A stretch of 64,000 bases of DNA from Acanthaster planci (Eukaryota; Echinodermata; Asteroidea; Valvatida; Acanthasteridae), in the NCBI RefSeq assembly GCF_001949145.1, contig NW_019091376.1, forward strand, positions 2,040,314 through 2,104,313, given 5' to 3'. Numbering within the stretch: the first letter of the stretch is position 1; every line of letters starts with the position of its first letter. The notes under the pieces were generated by a model. That model saw nothing but the letters and a program-made list of their open reading frames with translations, was not told where the DNA came from and did no database searches. Of this stretch, positions 33,787 through 44,814 are shown in pieces. Position numbers and translations under genes: made by a program.

Positions 33787-34620
33787 TGCTGGGGTGCCCT
33801 CTTTCCAACAGTTAACCACAGACTCAGAGAATTAGCATAAACTGGTTTATTACAATCCTCTCTCTCGCTTGATGGTAAGACTGGAAAATACAAAATAAGA
33901 CCAAAAAATATAATATATACAAAAAATACAATAAGACTGATAAGAAATAATGCAAAATAGTCTAGGAAGTGTATAAAGTCTTGTAGCATAAGAATCTTGA
34001 CTGATATAAAGAAACATCACAGAAATAAAAATACAAGAAAATATCTTAATACATGTAATAATAAATTTCAGCCAATCCAGAGGGTGATTAAATGTAATCG
34101 CTTACAGAACTGTTCTCTCTATAGCTCAAGATGTCTGAGGTCTTTGATAGCCTTCCCATCCAAAAGTGGAATTCTGTGACCTAAAAACAAACATCAATGA
34201 ATAAGTGTACTACACGCCCGAACACACTGCTAATAATACAACGCTACAATCCTTTCTATTCATGACTACGCAAAGCCCAAATATGGTCAGCACTATGAAT
34301 ATTCATGAGGCTAAAACTAAAAATGGTAAGTGGACGTCTTTAATCAAGTGTCGGCTACACACGAAAACTAAGTATCCACTTCACGATCTGATTAAGCTAC
34401 ACTAAACCTTACAATAGAAAAGGGTCAATTACATGCATAATCTTATGTAATAAAGAACACTGAACATTTTAGAGGAGAGAATCCGACCTAGAAATATCGT
34501 CAAATAGGGGAATTCTTAGGAACAACTCGGCAGTTTCAGTGGAATCCATGCAAGTTTGTTGAGTGGTTTTGGCATAAATTTTTTTGACAATTAACTACCC
34601 ACTGAAAATTCTTCAAAACA
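33787..34620 (-). repeat. BEL/Pao 5' LTR
   Basis: Near-identical partner of 20679-21485. It differs by small indels (for example GATAGCCTTCCCATCC against GATAGCC, and CTAATAATAC against CTGATAC). It begins TGCTGGGG and ends AAAACA on the plus strand. The gag frame starts 37 bp inside its inner edge. Confidence 0.9.
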
Positions 34621-34983
34621 TGAATGACGATCTACAATAAACTCAATTAAAATATAATAAACTTACAATTACATCTTAAGCATCCTACCATTTGACGATC
34701 TGGTCCCAAGAGAAGGGATTTTAAGAACATTTTAAGATAGAATCTTCATGAGAATAATGCTGCGAGAACAGCTTCTGGTGATGAATCAGGAAAAAACACA
34801 AGAGGGCGCTAGACCAAAAATGCACTGGCCGGAACAGTCTGAATATTTTGTGTATTCTCTGTCATTTAATTATATTGAAATGTTTGTTATTCAAATACAT
34901 GCAAATGGCTGTGCCCTCTGACCTTTTTTGTAATTGCGCAATCCTAACCTTTAAATATAAGTTCCGAAATTTTACCTATCAAG
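34621..34983. other. Non-coding flank of the BEL/Pao element
   Basis: AT-rich; no gene or recognised repeat. Confidence 0.4.
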
Positions 34984-35056
34984 AGGCCTATGGCCTGGTG
35001 GTTAGCTTGCTGGCTGCCAGGCCAGGGGACCCCGGTTCAATTCCCGGGGTCCCCGG
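34984..35056 (+). repeat. tRNA-like element with poly-T tail
   Basis: Box A-like TGGCCTGGTGG (34991 on) and box B GGTTCAATTCC (35034-35044) at tRNA spacing, then a run of T from 35067. The stems are only partly paired, so this is a tRNA-derived repeat or tRNA pseudogene. Confidence 0.55.
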
Positions 35057-35109
35057 AAAAGGAGGTTTTTTTTTTTTTTTTTTTTTTTACTAAGTTTTTT
35101 AACAAAATT

Positions 35110-35187
35110 GTGCATGCCCACCTGGAATTGAACCCAGTTCCTTGTGCATAGCAGTTAGTGTCCTTAACCACTATGCCACGGCACTTT
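35110..35187 (-). repeat. tRNA-derived SINE, convergent with the preceding one
   Basis: On the minus strand: box A TGGCATAGTGG (complement 35168-35178) and box B GGTTCAATTCC (complement 35124-35134), then a short tail toward the A/T homopolymer at 35067-35090. It shares that homopolymer with the plus-strand tRNA-like element. Confidence 0.6.
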
Positions 35188-35189
35188 CT

Positions 35190-36144
35190 TGAATAATTGT
35201 GCTCGTTTCTAAATGTTAAACCTTCCATTGTTTGGACTTGGAATATTTTTCAGCCAAACTGTGTACTGGAGATGGGCAAGGGTGGAAGTCCCAGGGGCTG
35301 GAAGTCTGAGAGCTGATAGGAAGGGTAGAGTTGATGGCTGAGGGCTTGGGACTATCATACTAGAGCTCCGAGGATCCCACGGGGTTGAAGGACGTAGCTT
35401 CTGAATGTTCCATATTGCTATTGGGTTTATTGTAGCCCTTATAAGACTGAGACTAAAAGGCTCCAAGAGGGAACTTTTAAAGGAGCTTGGAGATGTTTAA
35501 GACTGGCAGGGCTTTCATGTAGGATGAGGCTGAAATGTAAAATCTAAAGATGGAAACAGATGTACCGTAAACTCTGACAATGTAAAATGCTCCAGATTAG
35601 AAGGGTTAAGTGGCAAAGTACTACAGTTTTACAAATATACATGTACAAACAAGTTGTTGTGCTAGTTTAAATAAATGAGCATTTATTTCACTTGCCAATA
35701 GAAATTAACTGGTTACAGCAATAAATGGTGATTGTTTTACATACATACAAAGCATTTTTGCAAGGTAATATTTTCAAATGAAGCAAATTTCATGTCAGTG
35801 CTAAAAGGTTCTTAAATGCACTGAAAGGTGTTTAGTGAAAACTATTGTTTTAGACATGAATTTGGGAAACAGAATTGGTTAAAATTTAAACATGTTTGCC
35901 ACAAAAACTAGTTTTATGCAAAATAATAAACTTTCTTTCGTGCACAGAGTAAGGCCCTTAGAGTGTTTTCAAAAATTACATTTTTGCAGTAATTACCTTT
36001 TAGCCCTGAGCCAACAATTTGCGACCTGCAGTTTTGTGATAATTTTAAGTGAAAAGACTTTTTTCTAATGCTCTGGCAAATGTGGACGTACAACTTGGAA
36101 AACACAAAATGGACACAGAATTTTGTCCCAGGACAAAAGAAATT
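35190..36144. other. Non-coding DNA
   Basis: One 85-codon open frame lies on the minus strand (35209-35466) but it has no recognisable domain and no splice support. Nothing else seen. Confidence 0.4.
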
Positions 36145-36216
36145 AACTGGAGTGGGATTTGAACCTGTGACCTCTGGAACACTGTACCAGTGCTCTACCA
36201 CCTGAGCTATCCAGCC
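36145..36216 (-). repeat. tRNA pseudogene or tRNA-derived SINE head
   Basis: The 72-nt length, a 7-bp acceptor pairing (GGCTGGA with TCCAGTT, two G-T pairs), a perfect D stem (GCTC/GAGC), box A TAGCTCAGGTGG and box B GGTTCAAATCC resemble a tRNA. The T stem pairs in only two positions and the base before the anticodon is C rather than U. So it is not a functional tRNA. The adjoining TTTTGTCCCAGGACAAAA palindrome (36121 on) may be its SINE tail. Confidence 0.6.
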
Positions 36217-37121
36217 CTAAGTTGGTAGTTCTTCCCGTTTGTCAATAACTCTGTTCAGGGGCGAACCTGTTAAAAGTGAAGTTCATAACAGCCACTGGGT
36301 TGACAGTGCAGGTATTTTGGCTGTCTGATTGGGAACACCATTCAGTTTTTAAAATCATGCAACAGTTACAAGCTTTATCAAAGTGTCTAGAGACTTTCCT
36401 AATTGTAATTATTTGCAAATTTTGAAGTACATGTAGAGCATCTTAGTAACTTAAATGTAAACATGAATGTTTTAAATGTGCATTAATACATGTATGAGTC
36501 AATGCATTACGATGAAAAGAAACAAAGGCGAACTAAAGTCTTTCTTCAAAAGCAAACCGACCAATTGTCTATTTAATTTACAGAGTGCCTCTTTAAGTCA
36601 TGAATAATTTGGATTAAGTACAGTACAACGTCACTATATTGAACAATTCTGTATATGGAACATTCCTCTTGGCTCCCAAATTTTCTGCACTTTTTTACTG
36701 AACATCAAAAATTTAAATGATAAAGAAAAAAATTATGACTGATGACAGTGACTCAAAAGTTAAGATGTCAATAAACTCTGAAATTGGAACGGCCATGTTA
36801 TGAGCCCACAACAAAACAAACAGCCACACAAGAGAAACTGTTTTACACGAACAAGAACACACGCGTATGTGTAACAACTGACATTTCAACATAGGAAATG
36901 GCACCCTCTCTGTTTTGGCAAATAGCGCCCTCTTTTGGCAGGACTTTTCCCCTTTTTATTAATGGAAATCAGAACATTTTGTTTTTTAGGCCTATGAAAA
37001 TGTGACAATTGGAACACTACCAATGAAATCGCAATAGTTGGGGAGGTACCGTATACTACGCCAAGCATTGTGTATGGACCTTGCCCTGTTCATTATAGCA
37101 GCGTTGTACTGTATACCAATA
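36217..37121. other. Non-coding DNA
   Basis: No gene or recognised element. Confidence 0.4.
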
Positions 37122-37123
37122 TA

Positions 37124-38213
37124 CACTACTCAAAAAATTAAAGGATCACACATTTGTCCTTGAAAATTTCGGCCAGACGTGTACCTCATTGACTTGATTT
37201 GACTGTACACTGAAGCTCATGTTCATGCTTGGTTGAGCACCATAGAATGTGAGACAATGCAATTGGTTAGTTGTGTTTCAGAGCCCAATTAGCTGGATGG
37301 TAAAAAAGCATTGGGCAGTGTGTATTGCTGAGGTATTGCACATCTTCAAAATAGCTACCTTTCACTCTCTTTGCACATGACTCTTGGAATGACTCAGAGG
37401 CAAGGGGGTGAGAGACTGGGAGTGTCTTAGAGAGTTGGGGGGGGGATACAATGACATGAATGAGACTGGCCAGTACTATACAACACTACTGTGGTAAAAT
37501 GATGTACACATACGTGTCTCACTTCAGGACATTTTGAGAAAAAGTGACTGAAATATTGGGCCTCTTACCATTTTGTGTTTAGGTTTTGGAAAACTGTGAA
37601 GCTTTTTTTTTAATGTCCTGACAACTACAAATTTGATTTTTTTTTAGTATCAATCATTTTTACAGATAATTATAAAAATATGTGATTTGGGGAAAGATTT
37701 GCAAACAGATACAAGTCAGACATTACATTATTTTACTGAATGAAAAGGTCCCAACAGTTACATGTAATTTGTTCGTGCTGAGATACGTCTTCAAAATGCT
37801 TCATTTCTGTGATTCAGAATCACAAATAGTGCCCTCACATTACGAGAATATACTCATAAACAGTACCCTCACATTACCATGATATCATTTTAACTCATAA
37901 ACAGCGTCCCCACATTACCGCGGTATCATTCAAACTCATAAACAGCATCCCCACATTACCGCGATATCATTCTAACTCATGAACAGCGCCCTCACATTAC
38001 CGCGATATCATTTTTACTCATAAACAAAAGACCCGGCAAGGTGCTGGCAAAAGTGTTTTTCAGTGACATGAGACTTCAGCACCCTGTAACAGAAGTTTTT
38101 TGTTTGGATGCCAGAAAATAGCCAAATTAAATGACGTTCATTTTTTGCGATGTGAATACCATTTGTTTAAATTATTCATCACTACGTATGATCCTTTGAT
38201 CCTTTGAGTAGTG
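37124..38213. mobile_element. Tc1/mariner-like non-autonomous element
   Basis: The left end reads CACTACTCAAAAAATTAAAG and the right end, reverse-complemented, CACTACTCAAAGGATCAAAG; both contain CACTACTCAAA and AGGATCA. Each is flanked by TA (37122-37123 and 38214-38215), the Tc1/mariner target. The 1,090-bp interior has no transposase frame and contains a 41-bp minisatellite. The right end lies 90 bp past the stop of the orphan minus-strand gene, so it probably sits in that gene's 3' UTR or just downstream. Confidence 0.75.
37825..38024. repeat. 41-bp minisatellite, about five copies
   Basis: Tandem units of the form AACAGCGCCCTCACATTACC followed by GCGATATCATTTTAACTCATA. Four copies are 41 bp each and the first is shortened to 34 bp. 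They lie inside the Tc1/mariner-like element. Confidence 0.85.
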
Positions 38214-38302
38214 TACAAATGCAGATATACTTGCTCCATCAACGTGGAAGCATGGAACTGTATCTCTGAGAAGATTGAGTACTTTCCTTGCCTTTTTTTC
38301 AA

Positions 38303-38541
38303 TCAGTGCCTAAGATTCTGATGAGGATCCCTCATCAACCAATCTTGGAAACTGTTTCTCCTCGGTGATGGAGGCGAGGACTGGCATCTATACTTCCTCT
38401 CCTTGACATTCTCATGAATCATCTCTCTGAAGTCCCATAGGATCTTGTCCTCTATCTTCCTTCTCTCCAGGTTGAAGGAGGCAATGGCGCACCATGGTCT
38501 ACTTCTCTTAGGGCATACCCACAGCTTTCGTATGAGGAAGA
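38303..38541 (-). CDS. Orphan gene, candidate exon 4 (terminal)
   Basis: On the minus strand a clean acceptor (TTTCTTCCCCAG) precedes an exon of 239 nt that ends at TGA (38303-38305). Entered in phase 1, as set by exon 3, it encodes 78 residues that are basic and aromatic ('LWVCPKRSRPWCAIASFNLE', 'KILWDFREMIHENVKERKYR'). With the other three exons (81, 67 and 30 nt) the sum is 417 nt, exactly 139 codons, without an internal stop. I recognise no family. Compatible phases at three junctions and good splice signals are the evidence; there is no RNA support. An alternative is chance, or a longer gene with more exons. Confidence 0.5.
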
Positions 38542-40362
38542 CTGGGGAAGAAATTAATCACAAAAGGAACTAAGTTGCAGCAGAAGTTGAGACATTTCTT
38601 CAAAAATTAAGGGATCCCTGTACACTCCTTATTTTTAGACCTTTTATTTCACAAAAACTGTGTCTATTGCTTTTCATCCATTTTCATGTTAGAGAATGAA
38701 CTATGACAAGGATTCCTTTGACAACGCTTACCCATTACCACCGAAAGCATATATGATATGTATTTTGTTAAAAATATTTTTCCAGACTCCCCTTTAGGAT
38801 TCAGTGAATCAAAAAGTGACATTTTTAACGCTTAAAATTGTCTTTCCCTTTTCCTAACAAGTGAGGGCGCTGTTTTACAATAATACTGTAACATCAATCA
38901 GGGAAGCTCAAGAATCTAAAATATCTATGGACCAACAGCTCCTACAGAAATCAATGACTGATCCCAAAAGTGAGGGCAAAAATATTTCAGCAGTGTGCAC
39001 AAGTCTGTTGAGTTGAATACAAATTGGAAATTTTGGAAAGTGACCGAAAATACTGTTAAGTGTTTACAACGTGGTCCCTTTTTGTGTTTTGGTTCAATAT
39101 TTGGCAAAATTAAGGTAGATCCTTTACAAAATGAGAGCTCTGAACACTTCAATTTTTGTCCATATTCATTGCTCACCTTAGAAAGTCTGAACAAATCCCA
39201 ATAATGTATGTGATTTTCATTTTTAGAATTTATTTTTGAAATGTTTGGAAACACAGTTCTTAGTGCTCCATCAGATAAAACTTGAGAAAATGTTAAATTT
39301 GCTCTTCAAAATATTCACTAAACAACAGGGATGTCAGGAATTTATCTGAATTTCACATAACATGCACCTTGGCTCCTACTAATGGCTTGTAATAATGGGC
39401 CAAATTATGAGGAAGAAAAATTGAACTGTGCCAGGTTAGAACGTTAATAAAAAGAGCAATAGGGCCAAATAATATTTGATGGACAATTAACACAATTGTC
39501 CCAAGTCCATCTTCTCTGATGTAGAGCAGTGCTGTACAGCAACTCATAAAACCCCGGGTGACAAGGCAGCCATTTGCTCATGGTTATTAAAAATGGAGAC
39601 TTTCCTTAAATTATGCCCCTGCTGTTGTCAGTCTAAAGGTATTTTATGTCTATGATTAGACGCTTCATTTCAAGAGTTTTACTATTAAAACTATGAAACC
39701 CAAATTACTCCTTGAACATGTGAACATGTCTCAAAATGTGGACCAATGATCAGTGGTAATTTGTCATTAAACAGGAACGAACTATGAACAAAAAGGAACT
39801 TTAGGCCAGGAAAATGTGAACAATTTAAGTACAGTGGGTGCATTCAACTAGCTTGCCCTGGTTACAAGGGTTTAACCTCATCCATATCGTCTTGCTTGGT
39901 TGACACAATGCACACAACCATCCCTAGGTCAGGGTTGCCCTAAAAGCTAGCCACAAGCACCCAAGGGTGGATCTAGGACCCAATGTTTTTCGGGGAGGGG
40001 GACAAACTTGATTCTGGGGACCAAATTTTTTTTTTAATTTTAAAGTTGTTTGAGATGTTCGGCTACATTTCTACATTCCAAAAGAAGGGAAATTAAATAG
40101 ACCAAAAAGATCCTCTCGTTTTTTTTCAAATGAAAACAACTTTTGCTCCTTTTTTGGTCATGACCCCAATTGGCCCCTCCCCCTTTCCCAGATTCATCAT
40201 TGCAGAAAGGATATGATATGAAACACAGGACTCTTACAGGTACTACTTATGACGTAACCTGCCTCTTCACTTTGGAGATTTCATCGGTCAGTCCACTTGC
40301 ACCATGATGCTAGCCACCCTCAACGTTCATGTACATGTAGGCAGCCATGGGAGTACATTCAC

Positions 40363-40392
40363 CTGGTAATGAGGCCTTCCCAAATCTAAACA
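40363..40392 (-). CDS. Orphan gene, candidate exon 3 (30-nt micro-exon)
   Basis: Flanked on the minus strand by a pyrimidine-rich acceptor (CATTTTTCCCAG) and donor CCAG/GTGAAT. It keeps phase 1 on both sides and adds ten residues. A 30-nt exon is easy to find by chance, so this is the weakest link of the model. Confidence 0.4.
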
Positions 40393-40888
40393 CTGGGAAA
40401 AATGATAAGAAACAACAAGAAAAGGTCACCTAAAGTTTTTTAGCCACACTGTAATAATAATTTTTTCCCCAAATGAGCAAAACATCCATACTTCAACCTA
40501 TCACCACAGACTCTTATTGTGGGTTGCTGTTAAATCCATAAAAACCATATGGTGCTGGGGTGTGTAGGGTGTAACAGGCTGGGTGGGGTCAGGGCACAAT
40601 TTCATGGGGCTTCTTAACACAGAAGAAAATTCTTGCTAACTTTGGCAGAAAAATGTGCGAACCTTGAGCACTATTTCATGGCGGTGCTCGGGATGGTCGT
40701 GCTAACGGTTGCAAGTGGATAGAGATTTCTGTTATTACATCACTAAATTAAAGCAAATCTTTCCTCCAAGGTTAAGATGCATTTGGCTGTGCTTACTGTT
40801 TACAATATGCATGAAACACGCGGAGCCTCTTCAAGCGTGAAATCGCGTGCTAAGCAGTGCCATGGAAATGGGCCCTAATTGTTACAAG

Positions 40889-41177
40889 CAAGGTTCCCAT
40901 GAAATCTGAAAATCAAATTCAGAGACCTTTTCTGCACTTTCCAGAACTAAAATATGAAAATTTCCATGGCACTTAATGCCACTCTGCACAGAAAATTTGT
41001 TTGGTATACACGTAATAAACAGGAAGACTGCCATAGCCACTAACCATAACCACCACCAAAATTACCCTTGTACGACCTTGATTTCCATGACTTTTTCTAA
41101 GACCAATTTTCTATGAGTTTTCCACGACTTTCCAGGACTAATTTTTCCCAGGATCTTCAATGACGGTGGGAACCCTG
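40889..41177. mobile_element. Short hAT-like MITE
   Basis: The left end CAAGGTTCCCATGA and, reverse-complemented, the right end CAGGGTTCCCACCG form the CAGGGTTCCCA-type inverted ends common to hAT MITEs. The interior is Phe/Pro-type low-complexity (CATGACTTTTTC-like words). No target duplication was found, which lowers confidence. Confidence 0.45.
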
Positions 41178-41746
41178 TACTGAACATTCTGTCATTTGCA
41201 ATTATCCAAAAGGTATCCAAAATTGTTGTTGAAAAGCACACTTGGTTTAGATGGAGGACTCAATTCTGAGAGAAACTGTTCTTTCTCGCAAACAGTCATC
41301 ATGAAGAAACAACAATTTCAAGCAGGTGCCTTCTCAAATTTTTGGAAAGTTACGATTAGAAAAACGTGCAAGCGTTGAAAAGATGCACAGACACTAGCAG
41401 TTTCTAGTTCAGGGGGTGACAAGGTGTAGCTGTATTCGACTGAATATGACAATGTTGCCCAGATGCTGAATTCAGGCACAATTTAAAACACGACTCGGCA
41501 ACTTCTGATCTGAAATCTAAGTCCTAGAATAGTTTTCTCAGAATATGGAGCATTCACTATTAAGCTGAAACTTCATTATCAGGTTCATTCTTGTGTTCCC
41601 TTCCTTAGATTTTGAGTAATTTTGTTGATTCAAAGGAAAATAATCCACAAAAGACAAACAGTGGACTGCACCTTTAAACAAATTGTTGTGACAACCAAAA
41701 TCATGACTACTATTGTTGTAAAACAAGAGATGACTCTACTGGGGCA

Positions 41747-41961
41747 GTGATGCCAGAAAATGAGCCCACGGGAAGGGGACCAACCACGCTGCTATCGCTT
41801 TACTCTATCAGGCCAGTAATGCCTGAAAATGAGCCCACAGGAAGGCGACCAACCACGCTGCTATCACCTAACTCTATCAGGCCAGTGTTGCCAGAAAATG
41901 AGCCCATAGGAAGGGGACCAACCAGGCTGCTATTGGTTTACTCTATCAGGCCAGTGATGCC
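41747..41961 (+). repeat. 69-bp minisatellite, three copies
   Basis: Units at 41747-41815, 41816-41884 and 41885-41953, followed by a partial fourth (GTGATGCC). The length is a multiple of three, so one frame stays open (MPENEPTGRGPTTLLSLYSI-like units), but no start context or splice signal suggests it is translated. Confidence 0.9.
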
Positions 41962-42115
41962 TTCTCGAGTTTTTTGAATAACTGTTTTTGGTTGTTCTGA
42001 CATCATTTTTGTGAAAATTCAACATAGCGTTCTCGCACAGCACCTTTTTTTCTAAGAGAGGTCAACCAAGAATGTAAACTTTTTCGCTGCCATTCCCAAC
42101 TTCCAAGTGACTGTC
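41962..42115 (+). repeat. Second copy of the dispersed repeat seen at 19.5-19.97 kb
   Basis: Shares ordered words with 19541-19965 (TGTGAAAAT, GCACAGCACC/GCAGCACC, AGGTCAACCAA, TTCCAAGTGAC/TTCAAATGACC). This copy is uninterrupted and directly follows the 69-bp minisatellite. Confidence 0.5.
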
Positions 42116-42592
42116 AAACCATATGACAGATTGAGATAAAACTTAGATATATTGAGAAGGGAAGTCATGCATATGAAATTTGTACAAAAATCCGACAATA
42201 GACAGCTCAATTCTAGGGGGATTGCCGCGTGCCGCGAGGGGGTCCAATGTAACCAAGCTCTTTTACAGTTAAGACGTTAGGAAGTATCAGGGCCAAATCT
42301 ACCTGTAAAAATTGATTTCTTCACAGATGGCAAATATGACTAACAAGTGACTAAAAAAAATCCTCCCCACAATGACACATTCTCCAAAATTCTATGGACA
42401 CATCAAGTCCCATTTGAATTTAAAGAGGCTGGGCTCTACCTTCCTCAATCTTCCACAAATCTGCTGGTGGATTTTGAAGGATCTGGGAAGGTTGGCATTA
42501 AGACACATGTAATAGTATGGGGGAAAATGAGTAAAGTTCACTTTCTCAATCCAGCTTGTCATTGAATAACCTGGTGCTGGAAAGGAACTTAC

Positions 42593-42659
42593 TCAGGTTC
42601 TGTGCTCTCCACTGATGCTGCCCACTCCTTGCTCCATCATCTTCTCTTATGACTTCCTC
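42593..42659 (-). CDS. Orphan gene, candidate exon 2
   Basis: A 67-nt exon on the minus strand between a strong acceptor (TTTTTATTTTTATTGTAG) and donor CTGA/GTAAGTT. Entered in phase 0 it encodes 22 residues, largely charged ('EEVIREDDGARSGQHQWRAQ'), and leaves phase 1, as needed by exon 3. Confidence 0.5.
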
Positions 42660-43935
42660 CTACAATAAAAATAAAAAACAAAAGCAATGCATCCCTTCAG
42701 CTTTTACTGTTGTCACAGCAACATCCTTCATGTATTTTTGAAGCCCCTAACTGCGCACCCCCTAACTTTGGTGCAGTTTGATTTGTTTGCCTCCAGTGCC
42801 TTGCGGGAGCAACATTTTTACCGCAAATTTCAAAGTAAGTGAAATTTCATCAAACTCCCACTAATCTACATGTAATTCAAAACTCCTGATTTTACTCACC
42901 CATTACAACTTTCCAATGAAAATTTTATTTTGGCTCAATAACAATTTTTATTCCTTCAGTACAAAATGGACACTTCCAAACCACTTCTAAAATTAAAAAT
43001 GATTGTCTAACAAACGTTTGTTTAAGTGTATGTAAATTGAGGTACATGTAATAGAAATTATCCAGTTTACAGAACTTCTCCAATGGTTATGTGGGGTTTT
43101 GGGCAATTTTTTCAAGTGTGCCACTTGAGGGAACACTAACAGTCAAGATGCAATGGCACGATTACTTGATGCATATATCCTCAATGTTAGTCGAGATGTA
43201 GGCCAAGATGTAGGCCTACATGTAGGTAAAGAAATCCATTACTGATGCCTCTAATATTTCCCTACAGTGACCTAACATTAGTATAGGCACTACCAGCCAT
43301 CTCAAAGCAATCAAAAAGTGTCCTAAAAGGTCAAAATTTAGCAGTGAAATGTTGTTGGTATTCAATTAGAAAACACTTGGGGTGCCAAGCTGCATCCATA
43401 TTACATCTATATTTATTTTATTTATATATTTATCTGATCATCCAACAGCGCCTTTAGCGACAATTACAGGATGATAATGAGTGAAGAAGACAATGAAGAG
43501 ATATTCAGTTTTAGAGGTGGGAAGAAAAGCCCGGATAAGTGTACATCATCATACATCATGGAGTTCTTTTTGAAATGTACATGTAGGTCTATCCGCCCTG
43601 AGTAGAAACACCCCCTCATTGGTTGAAAAGAGCCATGTCAGGCATGTTGGTGGGAGAGTTCATTTGCTGGTAGCGATGCAAACGTGATGCATGTACTTCA
43701 TAGTCTCCTGTGATGCAGTTCCCACCAAAAAATATGCCCTCTTATGGTTCCAGCACAAACTCCGTCTTTAAACCAGTGATGACCAATGGAGTGGACAACG
43801 ATCGGTCAATTCAAAACCAATGCGCCTATCCATCCCTTCATCCTCTAAATGTCATAGCAATCAAACGTCGACAGTGGTACAAGAAATTCACTTGTCTAGC
43901 AATCCTGTATAAATCTAGTAATCCCAATTAAGGTT
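42660..43935. other. Intronic/non-coding DNA
   Basis: Part of the putative 8.2-kb first intron of the orphan gene. AT-rich, with ACATGTAGGCCTAC-type words. The 5' LTR and gag of the following gypsy element should lie here if present, but I could not recognise them. Confidence 0.4.
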
Positions 43936-44256
43936 CATGGTATAGATACACATGCTATTGTGGATACTGCAGCTCAAGTATCATTAATCATTGATGAGTT
44001 ATTTGGTCAAAATAAACATCCTACTACGTCATGTGGACAGGTACTTCTAAGGGGAGCAGGTAAGAGCAGTAAGATACATGTACATGCCAACAAATTCCAA
44101 AATGTCACCCTAATCCTAGGTGACCAAAATTATAAATGGGCCATACTTGTAGCCCCCATAGAAGATTCATGTAAACTGGGGCTAGACTTTCTTAAAGCAC
44201 ACTCCGGGGTTATCAATCTGAGAAAAGACACATTGAGCCTAGATGGTTTGCATTAA
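43936..44256 (+). pseudogene. Ty3/gypsy protease (second element)
   Basis: A retropepsin-like domain: 'AIVDTAAQVSLI' holds the catalytic Asp with DTAA in place of DT(G/S)(A/S), followed by 'ILGDQNYKWAILVAPIEDSCKLGLDFL', matching the 'lLG.dfl' second block. It would process the polyprotein. The frame ends at 44254-44256 and the link to the reverse transcriptase is broken; another short open piece (44302-44556) lies between. Confidence 0.75.
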
Positions 44257-44814
44257 CGCACAAATGAGGAAAACCAACTAGAGAAATATTCCGTTCACAG
44301 GATGACACTGGCAAGGAAAGTGGTTGTACCCCCAAACTCAGAGATTCTCACCAGAGTCCAGTTCTCCACTCCATCAAACAAAACATTCCTTGTCTATAGC
44401 CCAGAAATGTATCATAAAGGAATTTCCATACAGTATGCCCTAGTTTCCTCAAACATTTCGAACCTTACCACATGCAACATGCTCCTCCGCAACGATAGTA
44501 ATAAGATGTATACGTCTGAAAAAAGGTCACGTAATAGGAAGGGCAGAAGTCGTTGAGGACATACATGTACATGTACTGTCAAATGGTGATATTTCACATG
44601 GAGTGGGCTGGCATTTGTTGGGCGACTCCATCGCAGTACCAGGCAATAGTGAGAGTGTTGTCCCCAACAGCAAAAACGATACTTCGCAAGAAGTCCGGCG
44701 TTTGTTGGATGACCCCTTGATAGCACAAGGTACATGTATAACCAAATACAGTATCGCCAGCAACAAAAGCAGTAGTGAGAAGTTCGGTGTCTGTCGGGCG
44801 ACTCCCAATCAGGA

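Larger units (their letters stand above)
20679..34620 (-). mobile_element. BEL/Pao LTR retrotransposon, split by a nested Ty3/gypsy element
   Basis: Two long direct repeats (20679-21485 and 33787-34620) bound a minus-strand set of gag, protease, reverse transcriptase, RNase H and integrase remnants in BEL/Pao order. The internal region is interrupted between the segment after RNase H (about 29240) and an integrase piece (about 21790) by about 7.4 kb of Ty3/gypsy sequence. The LTRs are mostly identical with scattered changes and short indels, so the insertion is old enough to have drifted but not ancient. Frameshifts and stops make the element inactive. The primer-binding site next to the 5' LTR is not obvious. 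Confidence 0.85.

Noticed and set aside
35209-35466. 85-codon minus-strand frame as a gene
   Set aside because: Pro/Ser-rich without domain, splice signals or start context.
36145-36216. Functional tRNA gene
   Set aside because: The T stem is mostly unpaired and the base before the anticodon is not U.
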